From: GCA-2717185 sp964386465
Lineage (GTDB): Bacteria > Pseudomonadota > Alphaproteobacteria > UBA8366 > GCA-2717185
DNA length: 7,782 bases
NCBI GenBank assembly: GCA_964386465.1
Contig: CAYLTU010000274.1
Location: forward strand, 1 to 7,782
Reading direction: 5' to 3'
Shown: positions 1 to 5,590 of the stretch, piece by piece
How positions within the stretch are numbered: position 1 is the stretch's first letter
Layout: the number at the start of each line of letters is the position of its first letter
The notes under the pieces: model-generated
Told to the model about the DNA's origin: nothing
The model's input: only the letters and a program-made list of their open reading frames with translations
The model's database searches: none
Position numbers and translations under genes: made by a program

Positions 1-10
1 GCTGAAGCTG

Positions 11-26
11 TCCGTCTGAAGACGGA
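11..26. repeat. Short perfect hairpin with TGAA loop
   Basis: TCCGTC (11-16) and GACGGA (21-26) are perfect inverted repeats around a TGAA tetraloop. A second, imperfect stem follows at 86-107 (GTATC/GATAC around GCTG, with a CCG/CGG extension after a 2-nt bulge). Together they make 1-110 a structured non-coding stretch. No T-run follows either hairpin, so nothing supports a terminator, and I do not recognise an RNA family. The window edge cuts off whatever lies upstream. Confidence 0.4.
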
Positions 27-102
27 GGATCTAACCCTCAACATGGATATTAGAGGCTCTTGATAGGGTCATGTTTCTCCGTCCGCCGGTATCGCTGGAT
101 AC

Positions 103-150
103 GCCGGAATTACGGTGACCGAATTAACTTCGGGGTCGGTATTTCGGGGT
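103..150 (+). repeat. REP-like remnant with TTACGGTGAC and TTCGGGGT motifs
   Basis: This stretch carries AATTACGGTGACC, then AACTTCGGGGT and ATTTCGGGGT in close succession. A very similar AATTTACGGTGACGG occurs at 3445-3459, and ATTAATTTCGGGGTTAG at 1324-1340. From memory, TTACGGTGACAGT-type sequence is common in proteobacterial intergenic DNA and near REP-associated (IS200-like) transposases. That link is recall and inference; no transposase is present in the window. Confidence 0.3.
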
Positions 151-177
151 AAGCCTGATCCCCAATGTGCCGGGGGA

Positions 178-378
178 ATGAGGGAAAACGGCCGGTTCGG
201 TACGGCGGAACTTCATACCGAGGGCTACGCCTACGAACAAGTTTGGAACAACATGGTCAAGCAGGAACGCGATAGCGATCCCGGTAAAAAATGGCTTGCC
301 GTTCTAATCCGCGTCGAGCGTTCGGAAGATCTCCGTGGCCAATCTTTACCGGAAGACCTGACGCTCCCAAAAGACTGA
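178..378 (+). CDS. Hypothetical short protein, 66 residues, unrecognised
   Basis: The open frame continues upstream to a GTG at 115, but that part overlaps the REP-like motifs, so the ATG at 178 is the more believable start. A G-rich GGGGGA lies directly before it, too close to be a good ribosome-binding site. The product is hydrophilic and charged (AYEQVWNNMVKQERDSD and KKWLAVLIRVERSED are its most protein-like parts) with no signal peptide, membrane segment or motif I can name. It may be the 3' end of a degraded gene. It lies in the same AT-richer patch as the minus-strand gene at 474-1253, with which it converges. Doubtful as a functional gene. Confidence 0.3.
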   Translation: MRENGRFGTAELHTEGYAYEQVWNNMVKQERDSDPGKKWLAVLIRVERSEDLRGQSLPEDLTLPKD

Positions 379-473
379 ATTCGTTTCCCAGCCAGACTTC
401 GGCGCTGGAATTTCGGGTTCACCATCGGGTATAGAAGGAATCAGATGGTAGACCCCTAACGTGTAAAATCTCA

Positions 474-1253
474 TTAATTCGCTCTTGCCAATGCAATAGG
501 TGCCGCTAAATCAAGGCCCCAGTAGTTCAGAACTTGCCGAACACTGTCCCTTGGATAATAAGGGCCCGCTTTTTCCACGTCGCTTTGGATCCTGTTCCAT
601 CGCCTTTCGGCACTCTCTCGAATCTTAGAGTTGAATGGCATTGTTCCCATAGGCGCGGAAGCGCCTGGGACTCGCGGCCAGCTCGGCGGATAATCTTTCC
701 AATTATCCCAAGCATCAAGCTCTGCGTTAACGCCAGCTAACTCCTCGTGATTACACTGCCATCTGAACAAATTGCGTGCACAAATGCGGAGCATGGTCCT
801 CACTTCAGGCACTATATCTGTGAAGGCCTTCAATGGCGTTGGCAACAAAACCATGTTCGCGACGCACGAGAAAAAGCGCGGATCTTGGACCACGAGGTTA
901 GCCAGCTGATAGGTTTGGTCGTCGATCCCCCAGATATGACAGCATGACCATCCCCTCCGTCCGTCTAATCTCAACCCCAGGGCTAAAGTCAAAGCCTTGT
1001 TAGCGTGGATATTGGCCTCAGATTTATGGATGCTAATGCCGGTTTGCCGGTTCGTGTTCATCTGTGGCTCCGACCAATTCGCTTTGTAAAATAGAGCCCG
1101 TCGAGCGTGTTCCGGATACCACACTGGAAGGAATTTGAACGTTTCGGCGTCTACCCATTTTGCCGTGCGCTCAATCAACCGCATAACTTCGCCGAAACTT
1201 AATTCTTCCATTAAGGCATCAGTGCCTTCGGGTAGAGAATTAATCGGTGTCAA
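474..1253 (-). CDS. Uncharacterised protein, possible divergent HNH-like nuclease
   Basis: This 259-residue cytosolic-looking protein has no signal peptide or membrane segment. Its best-defined part is residues 79-170: SEANIHANKALTLALGLR, then GWSCCHIWGIDD (C104, C105, H106), N119, and SCVANMVLLPTPLKAFTD (N133, K142), then a helical tail with C158, C167 and H169. The arrangement H-I ... N-x-V-L-L-P-x-P-L-K resembles the beta-beta-alpha core of HNH nucleases, in which a His is followed by an Asn in a (N)-x-V-x-L-P-x-x-L-K/H stretch. That resemblance is inference; I do not know the family by name. The farthest start is TTG at 1253 with only a weak GAGA upstream; an ATG at 1211 is the alternative. 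The gene is AT-richer than the metabolic genes around it and stands alone between related short motifs at about 122-135 and 1326-1339, which suggests acquisition by transfer. Confidence 0.7.
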   Translation of the reverse strand: MTPINSLPEGTDALMEELSFGEVMRLIERTAKWVDAETFKFLPVWYPEHARRALFYKANWSEPQMNTNRQTGISIHKSEANIHANKALTLALGLRLDGRRGWSCCHIWGIDDQTYQLANLVVQDPRFFSCVANMVLLPTPLKAFTDIVPEVRTMLRICARNLFRWQCNHEELAGVNAELDAWDNWKDYPPSWPRVPGASAPMGTMPFNSKIRESAERRWNRIQSDVEKAGPYYPRDSVRQVLNYWGLDLAAPIALARAN

Positions 1254-1376
1254 AATTTTCTCGTTTGCTTACGGTGCTGCAAAATTCAAGACCTAATCCT
1301 AACCTTCGGTTTAAGGAGGCGTACATTAATTTCGGGGTTAGCTCCTGTCCTGTATCGAGAATTGTCGACGACGCCG
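1254..1376. other. Intergenic gap with an ATTAATTTCGGGGT motif
   Basis: This gap lies between the 5' end of the 474-1253 gene and the 3' end of the aldolase gene. It holds ATTAATTTCGGGGTTAG (1324-1340), close in sequence to ATTAACTTCGGGGTCGG at 123-139 and in the same orientation. I see no convincing promoter for the 474-1253 gene and no hairpin plus T-run terminator for the aldolase gene. Confidence 0.4.
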
Positions 1377-2339
1377 TTACGCGGCCTCCAGAAGCGCTCC
1401 GTCCGGCCGTACCCCGGCCTCGTCCAGCGCGCGGCGGATCCGCTCGATCTCCGCGTCGCCTACCTTGACCAGCGGCGGCCGCACGGCGGCGTTGGGAATG
1501 CGGCCCAGAACGACCAGCGCCGCCTTCATCCGGTTGTGCATGTCGGCGAAGGGGTCGGCGTAAAACGCTTCCGCCGTCGGGTAGATGCGGTCGTTCAGCC
1601 GCCGCGCCCGCGGAAGATCTCCGGCCTGGATCGCCCGCCAGAGAGCCACCTGAAGGTCGGCGATCACGCTGCCGGAGCCCGAAAGCAGGCCGTTGCAGCC
1701 AAGCGCCAGCGAACTCATCAGCCAGGCGCTATGGGTCGACAGCACGTTGACCGGGCGGGTCAGGTTCTGGAGTACCCGGATGTGGCGCTCATGCAGCCGC
1801 ACATTGTCGCTCCAATCCTTGATCGCCCTGACCGTCGGAACCTCCTCCGCCAACCGCACCAGGATGTCGAGCGGGTAGCCCTGGCCGCCGCCCAGCGGGT
1901 ACTGGAAGCAGATGATCGGCAGGTCGGTCGCATCGGCGATGGTCTTGAAGTGGGTCAGCGCCATCTCGGGCCGGCTGTGCGCGCCCAGCGAGAAGGGATT
2001 GGGCGGAAATACCAGCAGACCCGAAGCACCGCCCCGTTCGGCCATGCGCGCGAGCCGGGCCGCCTCCTGGCTGCCATCGGCATAGATGCCGTTGACCACG
2101 GGAATCTCGTCGCCAACCTCGTTCATCGTCAGGTCGAGGACCCGCCGCTGCTCTTCGAACGTGCAGGATGCGACCTCGGACGCGTGGGCGTTCGTGGTGA
2201 TCGCCGACAGACCGTCGACGGCGGCGACATCGCGCAAATGCTTGCGGTAGGCCGCCTCGTCGATGTTCAGATCGTCGTCGAATGGCAACAGGCAGGCGGG
2301 GATCACCCCCTCCGGCACATACGTCTTGAACCTTGGCAT
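1377..2339 (-). CDS. DHDPS/NAL-family aldolase (class I, Schiff base)
   Basis: A 320-residue protein of normal length for the dihydrodipicolinate synthase / N-acetylneuraminate lyase TIM-barrel family, cytosolic class I aldolases acting on 2-oxo acids. Visible family marks are the substrate-carboxylate T48-T49 pair (AITTNAHASEV), the F-Q-Y-P motif with the expected catalytic Tyr147, the Schiff-base Lys174 in RAIKDWSDN, a SGSGS turn at 220-224, and the family C-terminal pattern MKAALVVLGR...VRPPL. The loop after Tyr147 is GGGQGYP and lacks the usual YNVPSRTG arginine of true DapA, so lysine synthesis is unlikely; a sugar-acid or hydroxy-oxo-acid aldolase/dehydratase is more likely. The start is firm: ATG at 2339 with AAGGAG 7 nt upstream (plus-strand 2347-2352). 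The frame stays open upstream, but that part looks like another gene's remnant. The substrate cannot be told from sequence. Confidence 0.9.
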   Translation of the reverse strand: MPRFKTYVPEGVIPACLLPFDDDLNIDEAAYRKHLRDVAAVDGLSAITTNAHASEVASCTFEEQRRVLDLTMNEVGDEIPVVNGIYADGSQEAARLARMAERGGASGLLVFPPNPFSLGAHSRPEMALTHFKTIADATDLPIICFQYPLGGGQGYPLDILVRLAEEVPTVRAIKDWSDNVRLHERHIRVLQNLTRPVNVLSTHSAWLMSSLALGCNGLLSGSGSVIADLQVALWRAIQAGDLPRARRLNDRIYPTAEAFYADPFADMHNRMKAALVVLGRIPNAAVRPPLVKVGDAEIERIRRALDEAGVRPDGALLEAA

Positions 2340-2346
2340 CGTAATT

Positions 2347-2352
2347 CTCCTT
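2347..2352 (-). promoter_or_regulatory. Shine-Dalgarno of the aldolase gene
   Basis: AAGGAG on the minus strand lies 7 nt before the ATG at 2339. It settles the start of the aldolase and argues against the upstream in-frame extension being part of the protein. Confidence 0.85.
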
Positions 2353-2429
2353 ATCAGAGAGTCCGGCGCTAAGTCCCGCGACACTCGAGGCGCCGTTACC
2401 GTATCATGCGCCGCGCCGCCACGACTGTC

Positions 2430-2575
2430 GACGGCGACAAGGACGATTTCCCGCGCCGCCAAACCGTCTATCCCGGCGGCAGAATAGCCAGCCCCTTTTA
2501 ACACGTCGCGCGTGTCGGCGTCGGATTCCCGACGTGCATTGACTTGGACGATGGTGCCGATGCGGCCGGCGGCGA
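2430..2575 (-). pseudogene. Probable 3' remnant of a CaiB/BaiF-type CoA-transferase gene
   Basis: Upstream of the aldolase gene, and in its frame, the minus strand reads GRIGTIVQVNARRES, then DADTRDVLKGAGYSAAGIDG and LAAREIVLV. The second part closely resembles the C-terminal end of family III CoA-transferases (typically ...HTxEVLxExGYSxAEIxxLxxxGVV). Known members run to about 400 residues; here only about 45 residues are recognisable. There is no start codon or ribosome-binding site of its own, and further upstream (2576-2730) no frame gives recognisable protein. I therefore read it as a decayed or truncated gene. The match is short and from memory, so a chance resemblance remains possible. 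The rest of 2340-2773 holds nothing else I can support. Confidence 0.4.
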
Positions 2576-2773
2576 TCAAGGGCGATGCCGCATTTTCCGG
2601 CCAAACGCGACTGCATGGCCCGGCCCTTGCGGACCGAACTTCCCGGCCCGGTATCGCCCGGCTGCACGGAGAACGGCCGCATGGCATGACTCGACCAAAA
2701 TTCTCCTCCAGGCAGCGTTGGGAACAACTTGATATTCCTTGCAATTGGGAAACAAATGCAGAACAATCGGCGC

Positions 2774-3040
2774 ATGGATATCACCCTGACACCCGAACAG
2801 GAAAAGGCTGCCGAAGCTCTGGTGAAGGCTGGCCGTTTCGAATCCAAAGCTGCAGCCATTGCCTATTACAGCCCAGCGGGACTGAAAGATGACGCGGATA
2901 AGCTCGCAGCGCTCAAAACGGCAATTGCCGTGGGTGTCGAACAGGCGGATCGTGGCGAGACCCATACGCTCGACGCCGACGAGACGATAGCGCGGCTTCG
3001 CAAGAGGATCGCAGAAAGAAGCGCCGATAAGCTTGAATGA
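2774..3040 (+). CDS. parD: ParD-like antitoxin (ribbon-helix-helix)
   Basis: An 88-residue protein with the layout of a ParD/CC2985-type antitoxin. It has an N-terminal strand MDITLTPEQEK and helix (AAEALVKAGRFES) forming the expected RHH DNA-binding part. A charged C-terminal arm (KLAALKTAIAVGVEQADRGE, then ARLRKRIAERS) would wrap the toxin. ParD represses its own operon and neutralises ParE, which poisons gyrase or related targets. The middle (AAAIAYYSPAGLKDDAD) departs from the usual SASEVVREALRLL helix and carries an unusual Pro, so DNA binding could be weakened. Start: ATG 2774 fits family length; ATG 2756 in frame, with GGGA 5 nt upstream, is a real alternative adding six residues. Its stop overlaps the ATG of the parE start (ATGA at 3037-3040), typical of a co-translated pair, but that toxin gene is broken. 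Confidence 0.75.
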   Translation: MDITLTPEQEKAAEALVKAGRFESKAAAIAYYSPAGLKDDADKLAALKTAIAVGVEQADRGETHTLDADETIARLRKRIAERSADKLE

Positions 3041-3389
3041 AACGGGCCGTCATCACCCTAGATTCAAAAAGTTAGTGTGCTGATTCACGCGAAATTGAAT
3101 CCTTTGAATTTCACGATCAGGACACCAGGCGCAAGCCGACCTGGACGACATTGCCGATTATATCGCTGAAAACAACCCGAACCGTGCGGAAACCTTCATC
3201 CACGAAATCGTCGGGCACTGCCACAGGCTTTGCAATATGCCGCATGTCGGCCGCGCGCGGCTGGAGCTCGGCCACGATATCCGCAGCATTCCGCACGGCG
3301 GGTATGTAATTTTCTATCGAGTCGCGGTTTCCGAGGTTGAAATCGTGCGCGTGCTGCATGGCGCACGCGACATCCAACGGCTGTTTTGA
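3037..3389 (+). pseudogene. parE: ParE toxin gene broken by a short palindromic insert
   Basis: The ATG at 3037 overlaps the parD stop and encodes MKRAVITL, the usual ParE beginning, before running into an in-frame TAG at 3073. From 3126 to 3389 a different frame encodes 87 residues of clear ParE/RelE-fold toxin: QAQADLDDIADYIAENN, RAETF, then RLELGHDIRSIPHGGYVIFY and IVRVLHGARDIQRLF. Joining codon 8 (ending 3060) directly to 3126 gives MKRAVITLQAQADLDDI, the spacing expected for an intact ParE. The 65 bp between (3061-3125) thus look inserted. They shift the frame, and the downstream frame has stops at 3081, 3096 and 3105 with no standard start between the last stop and 3126. The toxin is almost certainly not made in full. 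The decayed part is confined to the insert, so the event appears recent. Confidence 0.85.
3061..3125 (+). repeat. Short palindromic repeat element inserted in parE
   Basis: The insert holds GATTCA twice (3061-3066, 3082-3087) and its complement TGAATC (3096-3101). It also has an imperfect hairpin in which CGCGAAATTGAA pairs with TTGAATTTCACG (10 of 12 positions) around TCCT. It is AT-rich against the GC-rich toxin gene and encodes nothing. Size, palindromy and position recall the small interspersed repeats of alphaproteobacteria, but I cannot name the family. CACC occurs at 3054-3057 and 3123-3126 and might be a target duplication, although removing one copy plus the insert (69 bp) would not restore the toxin frame, so exact ends are uncertain. 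Confidence 0.6.
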
Positions 3390-3444
3390 GCGCCTCTTTC
3401 GTCGATCTTGTTTCTCAGGAAATCGCCCAAGATCAGGTCCTTCG

Positions 3445-3480
3445 AATTTACGGTGACGGTGCACTTTACTGAGCACTGAC
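3445..3480. repeat. Second copy of the TTACGGTGAC-type motif
   Basis: AATTTACGGTGACGGTGCAC followed by TTTACTGAGCACTGAC sits in the gap between the broken parE and the stop of the small membrane protein. It shares TTACGGTGAC with 111-120 in the same orientation. TGCAC and GCACTGAC give it local symmetry but there is no strong stem. The link to REP-type elements is inference. Confidence 0.3.
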
Positions 3481-3746
3481 TACGGCCGTGGCGCGCCGCC
3501 GGGACCGCAGGCGGCCCCGGCGAACGTCTTCGCCCGTTCCATCTCGCGCGAATAGCTCATGATGACCCGATAGATGCTGATCTCGTCCAGCATCGCGTCC
3601 CGCGCGCAGCGGCACTGCGTTTCGGCCGCCGGCCGGTCCTTGACGCAGGCGTCGTACAGCCCTTCGAAGTCTTGCTTCGCATACCAGTAGGCGCCGAAAT
3701 AGACGATTGCGGCGATGAGGGCGAGCCACGTGGACGGCTTGTTCAT
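3480..3746 (-). CDS. Small cysteine-containing membrane-anchored protein
   Basis: An 88-residue product beginning MNKPSTW with one clear membrane segment (about residues 7-23, WLALIAAIVYFGAYWYA), read as an N-terminal anchor. The rest is a soluble tail with cysteines at 34, 45, 47 and 80, in the pattern C-x10-C-x-C, and an acidic/basic helix (MLDEISIYRVIMSYSREMERAK). With few positive charges before the segment, orientation is uncertain, but a periplasmic tail with disulfides fits. It follows the thioredoxin-like gene in the same direction after 67 bp, so the two may share a transcript and this could be a redox partner or client; that is inference. I recognise no family. The ATG at 3746 lacks an obvious Shine-Dalgarno sequence. 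Confidence 0.65.
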   Translation of the reverse strand: MNKPSTWLALIAAIVYFGAYWYAKQDFEGLYDACVKDRPAAETQCRCARDAMLDEISIYRVIMSYSREMERAKTFAGAACGPGGAPRP

Positions 3747-3813
3747 TCGAATGGGATCGTTCGCGATGGAAGCGGCAGCGTACCACGTTTCGCGGCGGCC
3801 CCTAAACGGCGTC

Positions 3814-4341
3814 TCAGCCGGCCCGCTCCAACAGCGCGATCAGCCGTTCCTTGTCGAGTTCCTCCCGGTTGCCGTCGCCGTAGATCAGCTTGCCGTTCCG
3901 GTCGAAGACGAAGTTCGCCGGCACGTAGACCAGCGGCGCGAAGGCGTCGTTGATCCGCGGCGTCTCGCGGATCACCCTGATATCGGGATGGAATTTGCCG
4001 ACCATCCGTTGCAGGCGGGCCTCCGACGCGTGGCCGTAGCGGCCCTCGGTCCAGCTTATGGCGACGATTCCGACCTTGCCCTTCCAGCCCTCGTCCAGCA
4101 ATTCGCGGAGTTGCACGAACTCCCGCCGGCAGGCGGCTCACCAGCTGGCGAAGAAGACCACCAGGACCGGTTTGCCGTCGAACAATTCGCGGTCGACACC
4201 GGGCCCGCTCACGGGCTGCGCCGCGATCAGGCCGTCCCGCACCCGTTCGTCGAGGGCGATCGCCGGGCCGGCGTCGAGCCGGGGCGGCAGGGCCAGGATA
4301 AGGCCGGCCGCCAGGAGGAGTATTCTGGAGAGCGGTTTCAT
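3814..4341 (-). CDS. TlpA/ResA-like thioredoxin-fold protein, candidate selenoprotein (UxxC)
   Basis: Read through one in-frame TGA (4138-4140), this gene encodes 175 residues. It has a signal peptide (MKPLSRILLLAAGLILALPP), a helical lead-in, then the thioredoxin fold: GKPVLVVFFASW, the active site W67-U68-A-A-C71, RREFVQLRELLDE, a strand VGIVAISW, the cis-Pro loop YVPANFVFDRNG and a C-terminal helix. Relatives have WCxxC and reduce disulfides in the periplasm, for example in cytochrome c maturation. Here the first cysteine codon is TGA, all other fold elements are intact, and a SECIS-like hairpin follows, so selenocysteine is the favoured reading. The alternative is a TGC/TGT to TGA nonsense mutation making a pseudogene. 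The true stop is also TGA (3814-3816). The start at 4341 is chosen for the signal peptide; upstream GGACGA is a weak ribosome-binding site. Callers would report two fragments, the second wrongly starting at GTG 4116. Confidence 0.8.
4105..4126 (-). promoter_or_regulatory. Candidate bacterial SECIS hairpin after the in-frame TGA
   Basis: On the mRNA strand GGAGTT (plus-strand 4118-4123) pairs perfectly with AACTCC (4107-4112) around the loop CGTGC (4113-4117). One bulged G (4124) and a further GC/GC pair (4125-4126 with 4105-4106) extend the stem. The loop starts 21 nt after the TGA and its second base is G, as expected of bacterial SECIS elements read by SelB. A competing GC-rich hairpin CCGCC-TGCC-GGCGG sits directly after the TGA and shares one G with it, so both could nearly coexist. 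No bulged U like that of the E. coli formate dehydrogenase element is seen. Confidence 0.55.
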
Positions 4342-4424
4342 GCGATTCGTCCGGTTCAAGTCTCGCGGTATCAGAATGCCCGACCGCCGCGGATCCCGCC
4401 AACCCCGCCTCACGGGCTTGTGAC

Positions 4425-4434
4425 ATTTGCAAAT
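4425..4434. promoter_or_regulatory. Palindrome ATTTGCAAAT between two genes
   Basis: A perfect 10-bp palindrome in the 148-bp gap between the amidohydrolase stop and the thioredoxin-like start, about 84 bp before the latter. It is the most AT-rich spot in a GC-rich gap and could be an operator. I cannot pair it with clear -35/-10 boxes, so this is weak. Confidence 0.2.
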
Positions 4435-4489
4435 CGAGAGAGGCGATGGCGCGGCGTTACCACCGATACCGCAAATCCGTGTGTCCCGC

Positions 4490-5590
4490 TCAGGCGCCGA
4501 AACCGTAGAGCCGACGGGCGTTGTCGTAGACGATCTTGCGTTTGTCCGCCTCGCCGACGCCGGCGAATGTCCGGGCGATGACGTCCTGGCTGTGCGGGAA
4601 GGTGCCCTCGTCGTGCGGATAGTCGCTGCCCCACAGCAGCGTCTCCGCGCCGATCAGGTCGAGGCACCGTAGTGCTACCGGATCGTCGCTGAAGGTGATC
4701 GAGCCCTGCCGCCGGAAGAACTCGCTCGGCTTCATCTCGAGGCGCGGGCGGATCCACATATGCTTCTTGTCGGCCTGCTCGTCCAGTACGTGCAGCAGCC
4801 AGGCGAGCCAGCCGGCACCGCACTCGACGACGACGAACTTCATGCCGGGATGGCGCTGCAGCGCGCCCGACGCGATCAGTTCCGCCACGGGGTACTGGCC
4901 GCGCGCCATGCTCATCGCCATGAAGATGAGCGCGCCGCCGACGCCCTCTTCCTCGCCCCAGTCTTGCGGATAATAGTCCTCGGCCTCGGCGAAGGCGTGC
5001 AGGCTCAACACCAGGCCGGTTTCCTCGACGGCCGACCAGAGCGGCTCGTAGTCCGGCAGATTGTAGGGACGGTTGGCGACGGTGAGCGGAACCTTGATGG
5101 CGCGATAGCCCAGCGCCGCCACCCGTTGCACCTCGGCCACGGTCGCCGGGATATCGATGACCGGGACGATCGCGACCGGCGCGAAGCGATCCTTGTGAGC
5201 GCTGAAGTTCCCGATCAGCCAATCGTTGTAGGCGCGCGCGACCGCGTACTGGTAGCCTGCGTCGCGCGACAGGTAGAGCGCGAGCGAGCTGTTGGGGTAG
5301 ATCACCTCGCCGGCCACGCCGTCGCGCGCCATGTCGCCGAGGCGGCGGTCGACGTCGCGGCCGCCGGTCGGATCGTTGCGGAATTCCCTGTCCTGATCGT
5401 CTTCGTCGGCGCGTTCGTCGGCGAGGTCGATCCGGCGCGGCTTCTTGCCGTCGACGATCACATAGGTCTTGCCGTCGCGGGTCTCGCGCCGGGGAACGCG
5501 GTCGCGAAACCTGGCGTCCAGCCATTCGCTGTAGAGTTCCGGCGGCTCCTGAACGTGGCTGTCGGCCGAAATGACGGGCAGCTCGGTCAT
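4490..5590 (-). CDS. Amidohydrolase family protein (amidohydrolase_2 / ACMSD-like)
   Basis: A 366-residue TIM-barrel metal-dependent hydrolase or decarboxylase, the group that includes ACMSD and gamma-resorcylate decarboxylase. Family marks are the N-terminal ISADSHVQEPPELY (D10, H12 and the E15 region, metal site), the barrel strand LVLSLHAF with H198, VVVECGAGWLAWLL (E256), and GSDYPHDEGTFPHS with the catalytic Asp323. The C-terminal ...DKRKIVYDNARRLYGF is also typical. No signal peptide, so cytosolic. Length is usual for the group. Start: ATG 5590 puts the metal motif near the N-terminus, with GAGGGA about 11 nt upstream; an in-frame ATG at 5692 would add 34 residues of unlikely sequence. 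It lies upstream of, and in the same direction as, the thioredoxin-like gene with a 148-bp gap, so an operon is uncertain. Substrate unknown; catabolism of an aromatic or carboxylic acid is a family-based guess. Confidence 0.9.
   Translation of the reverse strand: MTELPVISADSHVQEPPELYSEWLDARFRDRVPRRETRDGKTYVIVDGKKPRRIDLADERADEDDQDREFRNDPTGGRDVDRRLGDMARDGVAGEVIYPNSSLALYLSRDAGYQYAVARAYNDWLIGNFSAHKDRFAPVAIVPVIDIPATVAEVQRVAALGYRAIKVPLTVANRPYNLPDYEPLWSAVEETGLVLSLHAFAEAEDYYPQDWGEEEGVGGALIFMAMSMARGQYPVAELIASGALQRHPGMKFVVVECGAGWLAWLLHVLDEQADKKHMWIRPRLEMKPSEFFRRQGSITFSDDPVALRCLDLIGAETLLWGSDYPHDEGTFPHSQDVIARTFAGVGEADKRKIVYDNARRLYGFGA

Noticed and set aside
1..110. A tRNA or other known RNA gene at the window start
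   Set aside because: Hairpins are present but there is no cloverleaf, no GGTTCGAATCC-type arm and no family I recognise.
1362..2372. 336-residue plus-strand frame opposite the aldolase
   Set aside because: Antisense shadow of a GC-rich gene, with no recognisable domain.
1377..2744. Aldolase read as a 455-residue protein from an upstream start
   Set aside because: The strong AAGGAG before the ATG at 2339 and the normal family length of about 300-320 residues place the start there; the upstream part does not fit the family.
2512..2965. Several overlapping open frames on both strands around 2404-2965
   Set aside because: None has a family pattern or ribosome-binding site, and they overlap the ParD gene or the CoA-transferase-like remnant.
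3054..3126. CACC as a target-site duplication of the parE insert
   Set aside because: Excising the insert with one CACC copy (69 bp) leaves the toxin out of frame; the 4-bp match may be chance.
3814..4116. A separate 100-residue protein starting at GTG 4116
   Set aside because: It would begin in the middle of the thioredoxin fold, after the active site, with no ribosome-binding site. It is the second half of the gene interrupted by the TGA.
3743..4432. Long open frame overlapping the thioredoxin-like gene in another minus-strand phase (229 residues)
   Set aside because: Arg/Pro/Gly-rich shadow sequence of a GC-rich gene; no domain, whereas the chosen frame has signal peptide and thioredoxin motifs.
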